NCBI GenBank assembly: GCA_941918925.1
Contig: OW799233.1
Location: forward strand, 116,883,833 to 116,947,832
DNA length: 64,000 nucleotides
Origin: Phyto melanocephala
Lineage: Eukaryota; Arthropoda; Insecta; Diptera; Rhinophoridae
Direction of reading: 5' to 3'
Of the stretch, positions 1 through 10,864 are shown piece by piece. Below the pieces are notes generated by a model. That model ran no database searches, had not been told where the DNA came from, and saw only the letters and a list, made by a program, of their open reading frames with translations. Within the stretch, counting starts at the first letter, position 1, and the number at the start of each line of letters is the position of its first letter. The translations under genes were made by a program, and so were the position numbers.

Positions 1-600
1 GTAAAAGTAGGCGTGGCACCTTAATTTTTGGCACAGTAATGACATTGCCTAGAGGGATATACGTAGAAAATTTTATCATCATACCTCCAATTTTGGCGTT
101 TTTATGAGCTTTTAAATTTAATTAACGGTAGATAACGTGAAAAGAGGGCGTTATAGTAGGCGTGTCAAAGTTGTTTTTGCGAATGAGTACAACTTAGGTG
201 TTTCAATATAGCCCTTTATTATTCCAAAATCTTTATTTATAAAGAAATTATATGAATTTTAGATAAAACGTTATATGGGAGGTGGGCGTAAAAGTGGGCG
301 TGGCACCTTAATTTTCTGGCACAGTAATGACATTGCCTAGAGGGATATACGTAGCAAATTTTATCATCATACCTCTCATTTTGGCGGTTTTATGAACTTT
401 TAAATTTCATTAACGGTAGATAACGTGAAAAGTGGGCGTTATAGTAGGCGTGTCAAAGTTGTTTTTGCGAATGAGTACAACTTAGGTGTTTCAATATAGC
501 CCTTTGTTATTCCAAAATCTTTATTAATAGAGAAATTATATGAATTTTAGGTAAAACGTTATATGGGAGGTGGGCGTAAAAGTGGGCGTGGCACATTGAT
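1..600. repeat. Tandem array, period 287-288 bp
   Basis: Two full units and the start of a third are visible. The motif GTAAAAGTRGGCGTGGCAC begins at 1, 288 and 576, and the intervening text is nearly identical. The array is cut by the window edge, so the copy number is a minimum. The units run without a break into the repeat tail at 601-1205, so they are probably an internal tandem expansion of that repeat and not an independent satellite. A reverse-orientation copy at 26522-27445 carries less than one unit. Confidence 0.9.
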
Positions 601-1205
601 TTTCCGTTACAAAAAAAGCGTCTCACCAAAAAACAAAGTGTGCAAAATTTCAGAGTCGTACATCCAATTTTGTTGCTTTTATGACGTTTTTGTTTTTAAA
701 TATACCGAAAAATACACTGTGCGGTATAAATTTTCGTACATTGTGATCGATAACTCATCTCCTAATGCATAGATTTAGATAATTTTCGGGAAAAAATATT
801 GTTTTTACTCAGGAAATATATATTCGAAGTTTCATAAGTCTACGTTAATGCGTTTGGATAGAACTCCATTTTATTCGATGTTCGGAAGGACACGGTTTTT
901 TCGACCTACTCTTGCTTTTCGAGCTATAACTCTCTTCCTAATATTCCGATTTAGCCCATTTTCAATACCAAACAAACCTTGTCTATAAGAAAGATTCTGG
1001 CAAAATTTGAGCCCCCTAGCTTTTTCGGTGCGACCTCTATCGTGCTTTCAACAGACGGACGGACATAGCTAGATCGTCATCAAATCAAACCCTGATTCAG
1101 AATATATATACTTTATGGGGTCTAAAATGGATATTTCGATGTGTTACAAACGGAATGACAAAATGAATATACCCCCACCATTTTTTTGGTGGCGGGTATA
1201 AAAAT
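601..1205 (+). repeat. 3' part of dispersed fly repeat
   Basis: This contains the block seen in many fly intergenic repeats: a run of cagacggacggacatagc followed by 'tatatactttatggggtc', 'acaaacggaatgacaaa' and a GGGTATA end. The same order appears inverted at 26522-27445. No ORF is supported. The superfamily cannot be decided from the sequence (non-autonomous; possibly Helitron/INE-like or a retroelement tail). Confidence 0.7.
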
Positions 1206-1458
1206 ACTACAACTATAGCATGCTTTAGAACAACAGGTTTTTTTGTTGTGATATTCGTTTAATTTGTAATTTAAACACTGTTGCCAGAAATGCAGATTAT
1301 TTGCATTTTTATGATTTTATCCCTCTTAAATCTCAATATGCAGGTTTGAGGAGTTTTTCCCAAAAAATGCTGATTTAATAATGTTGATAAAATGTTTCAG
1401 AGTGAAGCAATTGAAATCTACAATAAGTATACACATGATTACTGAAAATAATAAATTA

Positions 1459-1618
1459 ACTGCCTGTTCAACGATGTCGAAAGAAACCCCAAGCGAAATT
1501 TCATTCGTACAAATATATTGAAAACAACAACAAAAACTAAAAATTTGTTTTTGTTATCAACGTATTTGTAGGAATGAAATTTCGCTTGGGTTTCCTTTGA
1601 CATCGTTGAACAGGCAGT
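1459..1618. mobile_element. 160-bp MITE with ~45-bp inverted repeats
   Basis: The ends ACTGCCTG and CAGGCAGT are perfectly inverted. The match continues through 'ttcaacgatgtc' and 'caagcgaaatttcattc' for about 45 bp with a few mismatches. The AT-rich core has no coding potential. The target duplication is unclear. The superfamily is not assigned. Confidence 0.75.
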
Positions 1619-1621
1619 AAG

Positions 1622-2560
1622 TTTTCTTAAAAAAATAATATATGTATATGCTTTAGATTATTAAAATTACTTTAAATTTCTAAATCACGAAAATATGTGC
1701 ATATGTATTAGGTATTTTGCACTTTTAAACACAAAATTATTTTAGTGATGTACAAAAATTAAAATATTGGTTAAGTTTTGATTTTAAATATCAAATTTAA
1801 TCTCTTAAAAACCAATTTAGTTTTCGATATTGTTTAAGAATTTTCATTTTTTTTAGAAAATACAAGACAAATGTAAGATTTATCTATCGTCAAAGAAAAA
1901 AATATAGAAAAAAATATATGAAATTAAATGTGCTAAATTCGTTCAAAAAATAAAGATTTTACCTCATTTACTTATTGGAAAATGTAGCCATGTAAGTCAT
2001 GTAAACTAAATAAAACGTACATAAGCAAAAACATATAAAAAAAAAATTTTTTTTTACAAAATATTATTTAAAAACCCAAAACTTCTACTGTTAAAAATAA
2101 AAATTAATTAAAATCAATCTTTTATATGACATGAGTAATTAAAACCGTTTTATTGCCCAATGATAACGTTTATGTAATAGATATACTTGAAAAAAAAAGA
2201 TTTTTTTTATAGAAAACGACGTGTATATATTCTATGTCTATGTCTATTCTTTGTCTATGTTCTATATTCCGAGTGGACTTTAATTACTCGAAATTCTCAT
2301 AGAATTGTTGTTATAAAAAACAATTAATTTTTATATAATTATTTTAAGTTTTGTTCACCTTTTTTAAGTTTAAACTTTTTGTGCTTTTTACCCTTTTTTA
2401 ATTCCAATTTTACCCTTTTTTCTAATGTTTTTCTTCATTTCTAAAATGGCAACACTGGTAATATTTGCTTCTGGCTCTATTATTAATCCCAGTTGGCAAA
2501 ATCGTCGTAATCAATGCTCCTCTAAAGACATATTTGAATTTTTAAGTACAAAGTTGTTCA
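1622..2560. other. AT-rich stretch, nothing recognised
   Basis: Homopolymer-rich, AT-rich DNA. No ORF with protein-like composition, no clear inverted repeat and no splice-bounded exon was seen. It may be intron of twin, but no flanking upstream exon was found. Confidence 0.5.
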
Positions 2561-2640
2561 ATGAACTTTTTACTAACGATAGTAAAGGGTGTCTCAAAAC
2601 TAGCGGTTGTATCAAAATTGCAGAGTGTTGGCATCCTTAA

Positions 2641-3122
2641 AAAATATCAGTCGACAGCTGACAGTTTAGGGTTAGTAAAATTGGAGCGTTACACGATAGA
2701 ACAACGTATCTACATTTTTGAACAATATTTCAAAAATAATGTAAGTTTGGCGACCGCAGTTCGATTTGCAAATTATAAAAACTTTTCTAGAGCGTATACT
2801 AACAATGTATCATTGTCTTTATAATTAGAAAATTAAATTGAAACAATAACTGAAGCCAAACAATGACCATGCAAAAGAAATTAATTGAATGCATTATTGA
2901 ACATCAACAAATCAAAATTTCAATTAATCTCTTCACAGTTGACAAAGTTGCATCACTATTCCGACTATGAATTAAATTTTCAAATGAGTCCGCTAAGCTT
3001 TTATTATTTTTCAAATATTTTTCAATAATGAAGACACGTTGTTTTATCGTATAACGCTCAATTTTAACTATCCCTAAACTGTCAGCTTTCGAATTGTTTT
3101 TTTTATAGTTGATTATTTGCAT
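2641..3122. pseudogene. Two inverted fragments of a mariner-type HTH (DUF4817-like)
   Basis: On the plus strand, about 2650-2820 encodes ADSLGLVKLERYTIEQRIY followed by FEQYFKNNVSLA. On the minus strand, 3122-2904 encodes ADSLGIVKIERYTIKQRVF, then EKYLKNNKSLA and STVKRLIE. Both match the N-terminal helix-turn-helix that precedes many mariner-like transposases (DUF4817 pattern). The two copies face each other about 80 bp apart. They share an upstream 'gctgacagtttaggg' block, so this is an inverted duplication or the residue of two insertions. Neither has a catalytic domain. Confidence 0.7.
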
Positions 3123-3416
3123 ATAATAATTGTCAGCGACAATGTCTATAGTTGCTTATATTGCCTTCGACGACAAGATAATTCAATCTTGTGTAATTTC
3201 GTGACCATTTGTTTGAAAATTACGTTCAAGATTTGTGCCCCTATTGCGGTTCTCCACTTTTGTAACAGTTTGGTTGCCTTTGGCAAATTGGCATTGCCAT
3301 TCTCAACTCAACTTACAGTTGACTATTCAGTTGTGTATCTATTTTTTCGTGGCGTTACCGTTTTCAACTTTGAAAAAATTTGGTCGACAAAAACGTTGAA
3401 TACACACAACAGCTAA

Positions 3417-4016
3417 CCTACCGTTGCCACATGCAAGTGCAAGTGAAAAAAAAACAATACACTAACACTTTTTTACTAACACAACTACACTTTGGCAACC
3501 TGCGACTCAGCTTGCGAAGAAATTTTTAAGCAAGTAAAATTTTTACAGTTACGGCAAGTAAAGTGACAAGCCGAAAAACAGTGTTGTCTAATACTGAGTG
3601 TTTTGTTAACTCACTAATATATCATACAGTTGTGGTAAATAATTCAGCTAGTTTTTTTAATAAATATGTATATATTTATATAAAGAATATTAAGAAAAAA
3701 TATAAATATTCATTTAAAATGTAAGTTTTAATATAAATATCAATTTTTAATAAAAAAATTATATTAAAAAGTTATATGTCTAAAGGTAACGTCCACTAGT
3801 GGCTATTGACAATACTTAATTACCAATTGAAGCAGCGTCATTTGTTTTAAATTTGTTTGAAGTTTATTTGTTGACGACATTTTAAAAATGAACTTGCACT
3901 GTGCTGTGTAGCCACTCAAAAAATTTTTGTGTTTTTTTTTTGGAATTTCTCCTGATTTTCGTTAGTAATACGTATACACTACTTGCAAGTAAATACTTGC
4001 TTGTGGCAACGTAGGG
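3417..4016. mobile_element. 600-bp TIR element with TAA target duplication
   Basis: The left end CCTACCGTTGCCACATGCAA is matched by the reverse complement of the right end (cttgtggcaacgtaggg). TAA flanks both sides (3414-3416 and 4017-4019), as in PIF/Harbinger-type insertions. The interior resembles 40955-41567, including 'cactgttg', 'gtggtaaa' and 'ttgacgacattttaaaa' in the same order. It has no coding capacity. Confidence 0.7.
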
Positions 4017-4070
4017 TAAGAGTAGTTGTGTTATTGGCAGTTAAGGTTGATTTTTTTAAAAGCGTTAAGA

Positions 4071-4236
4071 ATGGAAAACAAAATGGAGAGATCGTAAGTA
4101 TATGTACATTTTTATAACAACTTTTTAATTTCATTGCATTTTTGATAGCTTCCGTCAGCAAAAAACCTAAGAGCAGCACATAACTTTAATATCGGAGGAA
4201 TAGCCACCACGCGAACAGGTGTTTTTAGGTGATCTT
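4071..4236 (+). pseudogene. Decayed two-exon ORF, family unknown
   Basis: ATG at 4071 reads MENKMERS across a textbook intron (GTAAGT at 4094, TTTTTGATAG ending at 4148). It continues FRQQKT, stop, EQHITLISEE, stop, PPREQVFLGDL. The composition is protein-like and both stops are one change from CAA or CAG, suggesting nonsense decay. The exon phase does not fit the twin exon at 6928. I do not recognise the family; chance remains possible. Confidence 0.3.
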
Positions 4237-4625
4237 TAATTTCATCCATCAAATAAAAAAACGCTTCCTTGCTTAGTCGGAAATAACTTATACATCTATT
4301 AATATAAAATAATTATTTAGTTTCGTTACTTATTAGAAATACCTATATATATACTTGGCACTGGGCAGCTCAAGAGGGTTTGAATCATAACGATTTTTTT
4401 TTTGTGTGTAGCACATCTACACAAGAGTTTTTGTTTTCATCATCATAATATAAATTGGCACTTATCATTATAAATACCGTTTATTCGGCATTTTTTTTTT
4501 AATTTTCATTTTCCAAACATAATATTTAAAGTTGGCATTCGATATTTTAAGTTGGCAACTTTATAGCAAACTCAACTAAAAATAGTTGAGTATCACAATA
4601 CCTAAAATAAGTTTGGTTGTGCATA

Positions 4626-4934
4626 AAGGCTATAATACACGGCATGTTTTTTACATCTGACTTTAAAATTTGTGAGACATATGTAAATCTACATGTCTGT
4701 CAAAATTGTACTTTTACGCTGGCTGCTTTGCAGCAGCAGAGATTTCTGCCAACGACTGATGTTACATGTTTTTACAGAAGAAAATAGAGCGCACTCTAAT
4801 TAAAATTTTGTCAGATGTCTTAACACATGTTTTTTTACAGAAGTAATGTTTTAAAGGTAACACACGACATGTTTGTATTAGCAGTGGAGAATTTGACAAG
4901 TCAGACGTAAAAAACATGCCGTGTATTAGCTCCT
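4626..4934. mobile_element. 309-bp MITE, TA-flanked
   Basis: The inverted ends share TAATACACGGCATG followed by TTTTTTAC and TCTGACTT, about 38 bp at each terminus. TA lies at both borders (4624-4625 and 4935-4936), as in Tc1/mariner insertions. No ORF. It sits inside a looser inverted pair (the 'ggttctccac' segments near 3250 and 4985), indicating nesting in an older element. Confidence 0.75.
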
Positions 4935-4936
4935 TA

Positions 4937-6927
4937 AGTTGGGTTGACTCTCACACAACCAAACTGAGTTGAGTGGAGAACCGTAATAGGGGTATTGGTT
5001 AAACTGTCCTTAATATGTCTTCCACGATTTTAAAATTACTATGTACTTGTCGTTTAACATTTCTTAAAGACATGGCCAACTGGGACTTATGTAAATAATG
5101 CAATTGCTTTTTGCTTACCCACTTATACGAATATAAATATGTTATTGTTATTAATTGAGTATGTATATGTATGTTGTGTTTAGTTCTTTCTTGGCTACGG
5201 AAATTATCATCACCTGGTTGTTAAAACATGCAAAATATCAACTGTGCATGTGTTTTTTTTTTTATTTCCTTTAAAATCGTGTCTATCTTTTTTTTTAAAG
5301 TGACAGTCCTCATTTACTATGATGCGTTAACTGATTTATTTTTACTTCAAAATCTGTTAAGTATTTATGAGCTGATGTTATTGTATTTGCCTTTTAGTTA
5401 ATTTGAGCGACACGGAAGTAATTGGTGGGTAACTTTCACCATTTCTTTTATAAGTACTTAAAAATACACATTGTAAACCAAGCGAGCAAATTTTTTTTAA
5501 ATTTATTAATTTAAAAAAATTATTAATCTAATTAGCAAAAATTAAAAGAGCTTTGCAGACAATACAGAAATTCTGCGCTGTGGGAATTAAACTGCATATT
5601 GGTTTTCGTATATTTCGTTAATTGATAATGTTAAAAATAAGTTATTTTTCCAAATAATAAAGTTCGTTAAAAAAATTAAGACAATAAGTTTTTACGCTGT
5701 AACTTTCTGTAAAAACGACCAAAATAGTTAAAAATTCGCCTGTGGGTAGTTAAAAAATCCTAGATTTCAATGGTATCTTATTTTTAGCTTATATCGATTT
5801 AAGTAGTTATATCTTTTTGCCACATACACTTAACATGTTTTATTAATTTTTTTTTTAAATTAAATTTGTTAAAATAAGTAATTTTTTACTAAAAAAAGTT
5901 AAATACATACCGACGTATGCATAAAACTTATGAAAGATTTATATATTTTATGCAGGAAATTTGATAAATAAGCCTTTAAAAAGCCTTTGAAAACTTTATT
6001 GCATACGGCAGATAATAAGTGTGTATATTAACACAATCATGGACAATGACGCGTATACTTAACAAAAAATTTTTTCAATAGACACAAATAAATTTTGTAC
6101 CTGACGCCAATACGAATGCGTCAGATTTTTATAATTTTTAATTTGTTTACTAGCTAAAAAAAATAAAAATAAAATAATAAAAAAAATTTTAAACATGGAT
6201 TTCTAATTATCAAAAGTCGAGTTGGTCCAACCAATTGAACATGAGTCTATATATGTATGTGAACAAACCATTACAGCCCTAAAACTAAAGCGTGAAATTA
6301 TTAAAAAAAGGCATTTTTATACAACATAACCAGTGCAGCTTTTGTTCCTTTATTAAAAAAAAAATATTTAAATTTATTTATCTAATGTCATTTACATTTT
6401 GGGTAGATATTCGCATAAATTTTTGCGGATGCCAATACGAATGTTTAACCACATTCGAATGCGAATATTCGTTACAGCACTACCTGACAACGTAAGTGAA
6501 TAGGAAGAGTATATCGTTTATACTAAAACCCTGAATTGAAAATTTTCTTTATTAAACAAATTTTTTTTTTTTTAAATAAATATTTGCAAAAAATCCTTTT
6601 TTGGAGCGAATATTCAATCATTTTTTTCTCAATGATTTTTTTACAAATTCAGTTTTTAAGAAAATTATCGATATATTTTATGTAAATTATTCTTTGAGAT
6701 TTCTGTTAAAAGAATTTGAACTAATTATCTGTTTAAATTGTGCATTTTCTTCCCTTAGTGAACTGCAATTTCAATTCCGCACAATTTAATTTCATTCGCG
6801 ATACACAACAAGGGAGATGTTTAGGAAATTATGTTTTTAAAAATAAATTATTTTGTTCTTAGTTTTGAGCTTAAGATTGTTTGTTTAAAAATATCTATAA
6901 ATCCGTTTTATTTTTAATTTATTTTAG
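4937..6927. other. Probable upstream intron of twin; no exon confirmed
   Basis: AT-rich DNA ending in a good acceptor (ttttattttag, 6917-6927). The upstream leucine-rich-repeat exons expected for a CCR4 protein were not found here or further left, so they lie outside the window or were missed. One 31-nt splice-bounded segment (5398-5428) is discussed as a finding. The rest shows only low-complexity sequence. Confidence 0.5.
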
Positions 6928-8242
6928 TTTCTGTAACACCACCACCTCAAAGGCCATGGATACCACTGGCGAAGCCTAACAAATCTAGACCAGCCTGTAA
7001 GTTTTACATTCTCTAAATCTCAAAACATTTATTCAACATATAATACAAATGGGAAATATCTTTTATTTTAAGGCATTTTTACTGTCATGTGTTACAATGT
7101 GTTATGCGATAAATATGCCACCCGTCAAATGTATGGCTATTGTCCATCGTGGGCCCTTAGCTGGGAATACAGGAAAAAGGCCATAATCGATGAGATACGT
7201 CATTATTCGGCTGACATCATAAGTCTACAGGAAATTGAAACGGAACAGTTTTATAATTTCTTTTTGCCGGAACTAAAGAATGACGGCTATGAGGGTATAT
7301 TCTCGCCCAAGTCAAGAGCCAAAACAATGTCTGAGATGGAACGTAAATATGTGGATGGTTGCGCAATTTTCTTTAGAGCCTCAAAGTAAGCTATTTTTTG
7401 TTTGTTTATTTTATAAATAATGAAAAAAAGTTTATTATTATTAACGAATTGCAATCCATTTAAGATTCTCTCTTATTAAAGAGCACTTGATTGAATTTAA
7501 TCAATTAGCTATGGCCAATGCTGAAGGCTCAGATAACATGTTGAATCGAGTCATGCCCAAGGACAACATTGGCTTAGCCGCTTTACTTAAGGTTAAAGAA
7601 ACCGCTTGGGATCCTATCACGGAGGTAACGCAAATATCTCAAGCTTTATTGGTGTGCACCGCTCATATACACTGGGATCCAGAATTTTGTGATGTAAAAC
7701 TTATACAGACCATGATGTTAAGCAATGAATTAAAATCAATTATAGACGAGGCTAGTCACAGTTTCCGGCCTGGCCATAAAAATGACTCAAATAGTGTTCA
7801 ACTATTGTTGTGTGGTGATTTTAATTCTTTGCCTGATTCTGGTGTTATTGAGTTTTTGGGAAAAGGACGTGTACACATGGACCATTGCGATTTCAAGGAT
7901 ATGGGATACAAGGCCTGTCTACAGCGTTTGCTCTCGAATGATACCAGTGAGTTTACGCATTCCTTTAAGCTGGCCTCGGCTTACAGTGAGGACATAATGC
8001 CACACACCAACTATACGTTCGACTTTAAGGGCATTATCGACTATATATTCTATACGAAAACGGGCATGGTACCGTTAGGTCTCTTGGGACCCATCTCTAA
8101 CGAATGGCTGCGAGAAAATAAGGTCGTAGGTTGTCCACACCCGCATATACCCTCCGATCATTTTCCATTACTTGTGGAATTGGAACTGATGCATACGGCT
8201 AGCCAACAAGCCCCACCAAATGGCCTCATCAGTAGACGGTAG
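6928..8242 (+). CDS. twin: Twin/CCR4 deadenylase, three C-terminal coding exons
   Basis: The catalytic nuclease domain of CCR4 (CNOT6-like), the Mg-dependent 3'-5' poly(A) exonuclease of the cytoplasmic CCR4-NOT complex. The exons are 6928-6996, 7073-7385 and 7465-8242, with GT/AG introns of 76 and 79 nt and consistent phases. They give 385 in-frame residues plus the stop. The start is PPPQRPWIPLAKPNKSRPA, the conserved linker before the nuclease fold. Then come CYNVLCDKYATRQ, SLQEIETEQ (metal-binding Glu at visible residue 76), FNQLAMANAEGSDNMLNRV, AHIHWDPEFCDVKL, CGDFNSLPDSGV, NYTFDFKGIIDYIFY and the closing SDHFPL. All expected catalytic blocks are present and the end (NGLISRR) fits fly twin. 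The N-terminal leucine-rich repeats that bind NOT1 are missing because the 5' exons are not in the window. Confidence 0.96.
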
Positions 8243-10634
8243 CAATAAAACGTTTCAACAAAGACAACGTCAACCCAAAGAGACCTCTTAATATCTCTAC
8301 TATTACCGCTACTACTGCTGCTGCTACTACTACTACAACAACAACTGTGTTTAGAGTTAAGAAGAAGCAAAAGAAGAAGTATAAGTAGAGGTTTTTATAA
8401 AATTAATGCTGCCGTTGTCAATAAACAAAATAAAATCATTGTCTTAGTTGTCATCGTCGTCGTCGTCGTTGTTTTTATTGTCATCATCATCATCATCAAT
8501 ACCACCACATCAATTGCATCTTTCGTCGTCGTCGTTGTCCTCATCAAAGCAACAACAGCAACAAATACAACCACCCACACAAGGACCACAAGAACAATCT
8601 CCAACAAACTGATGTCATGATCATTAATAAATAATTTATTACATATTTAAGTTTTAAAACAAATTCAACACCACAACAACTAATAAGTAGAAATTATAAT
8701 TTTTATTTTTTACGTTTTTCTTTCTTTTTTTTTTTTCTTCCACTCTTAAAAGATTTTTATTCTTGCTCTCCCGTTTCTCAAACATTTTTTACTAAAAAAA
8801 TACCCTTCAGACCTTTTCATAGGTTTTGTTTATGCATATTATCTTCATGATCCTTTACTTTCTAAAATTATAAAACTGTATGCCTCTTCACAAAGAAAAG
8901 ATGAGTTTGAGATTGAGTTTCAAAATTAATATTTTAATTTTTATATTTATTTTAATAGGATTTGAAAGAAGCATGTTGTGTAGGTTTACATACAAATCTT
9001 TAGTAGATTTTTTTTTTATTTTGTTAAACTTTACAAAGCTTTAAGGGTTTTTATTTACAAATTGTTTTATTACAAATCAAAGTGATAGTTTTTTGTATGT
9101 GAAGTAGCAAATTATAAAACAAAAATCTTAAACCTAATTGTCCCTTAAATTTTTTGTATAAGAAAAAATATAAAATATCTCAAATTCCTATTATAAAATG
9201 TATTCCTCACTTTACAACGAATTTAAAAGTTTTCACTTTCTTTTGAACTCATCTTCTTACCTCACTAATTATATGTATGTATATGTATGTTTTATCTCTT
9301 TCTCTTCGCCTCTACTGTTGCAATAATTTTACCACCTATAGGTTTTTTTTAAATATAAATTTAAAGCAATAACTTCCTTCTTTCGACAAGCGTTATTAAA
9401 AAAACGTCAAAATTAAAAACCAAACAAACTGAAAATCAAGTTAACTTCCCTTTAGCAAATAATAAATATACAGAATAACTTAAACTTAACCCGACACGCA
9501 CACGTTTTATTTTAATAATTTTATATTTAGTGAAATGTATAATTTTGTTAAAAGATTTAAATAGATATTTCCAAACATAATAAGTTGCTTGGCTTATCTG
9601 CAAAAAAATTTTATTCGAATTTTTTTTTTTTTTTTAACATACAAAAATTATTGTAATATTAAGTTTTAAAAAAATAATCATTCGAACAATATGTAATACA
9701 TTTATTTTAATCAAATTTTTTTCATATAATTTTTTTAAATATCTTTACTCCAGATAACTGTAATTTATTTTAATTTCTTTAAAATATTTTACTTATTGAA
9801 AGGAAACACAAAGACATTATTTTGTATGCAACCTAAAAACCTATCCTTTTTTGCTCCTTTTAAATCCATTTTCATACAATATTATTTCTAATTATTTTTT
9901 TTTTTCTTTAGTTTTTAAGTAATAAATAATTTATACATTGTAAAATATGCACTTTAAACTAAAAAAAAAAACAAATTTATAGAAAATATATCATAAGATC
10001 TATAAAGAATCAATCACAACAAAACAAATAAGTAACGTCTCTTTACATTAAAAATATAAAACTCAAACAATAAGAAAAAAAATAACAGCGCATTAAAAAA
10101 TTTTAAATCTTTTGTTTTATTTATTTCTTTTACACGACTTGCTGTTTCTAAAGTTTTTTACTTTTGTTACTTTACGGTTGACGTTTAGTTGTTTTTCCTC
10201 TTCCAGCATATTGAAAGAATAACAAATAATAAACTTTTAGCGTATTTTTATATAGTAATACAAACAAGTAAATAAAAAAAAAAAACGTTAAATATGAACA
10301 AAGTTTAATATAAATTTGATTATTTAATACAAACCAAAAATATTGGAAATAATTTGAAACTAAAAATAAAAAAATCGAAATGAAATAAGAGTTTAAAAAT
10401 ATATAAATCTATTGGCATGTTAATCGTAATATTACTTAATATATTATGTTGTTGTTTTTTTCTAAGCAAACGATACACAAATTTTTTAGGACATCTTAAA
10501 ATTTTTAAATATTATTAGACTTACACTTCACCTCTTTGTCAATAAATTATATACCACGACAAGCGATTTATTTTCAATTGGTTGAACAGAAAGAAAATTG
10601 CTTTGATGAGTTGGTTTATTTAATCGTTTATGTC
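8243..10634 (+). other. twin 3' UTR and AT-rich intergenic DNA
   Basis: The first 400 bp after the stop hold trinucleotide runs (CTACTGCTGCTG, then GTCGTCGTCGTCGTCGTTG and CATCATCATCATC) typical of fly 3' UTRs. AATAAA hexamers occur at 8244, 8420, 8429 and 8626; the last is the most plausible poly(A) signal for a short UTR. From about 8700 onward the DNA is homopolymer-rich with no supported gene. A longer UTR cannot be excluded. Confidence 0.45.
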
Positions 10635-10642
10635 AATTTAAT

Positions 10643-10827
10643 CAGGGTGCACTTATACAAGGTGGCGGTGCAAGCCCAGCTGACTATTTTTTTGTGTTCT
10701 TGAGAATTTTAAAAATACATACTTAAAAAAATTATTTCAACTTCGTAAATTGTCAAACTCCATACATAAAAAAAGAGAGACACAAATTGCTCTCCTTTAC
10801 GCTATCACCTTATGTAATTTCACCATG
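10643..10827. mobile_element. P-element-like MITE, 185 bp
   Basis: One end, read inward on the minus strand, is CATGGTGAAATTACATAAG. It differs from the classical P-element terminus CATGATGAAATAACATAAG at two positions. The other end is CAGGGTGCACTTATACAAG, an imperfect inverted partner. The 8-bp duplication AATTTAAT flanks both sides (10635-10642 and 10828-10835), the P-superfamily length. No ORF. A second copy lies inverted at 51542-51722. Confidence 0.8.
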
Positions 10828-10864
10828 AATTTAATTTTAATAGTTTTATTTTAATTTTGTCATA

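Noticed and set aside
8158..8607. Ser-rich and Thr/Met-rich minus-strand ORFs downstream of twin
   Set aside because: They are translations of CTG/CTA and GTC/CAT trinucleotide runs in the twin 3' region.
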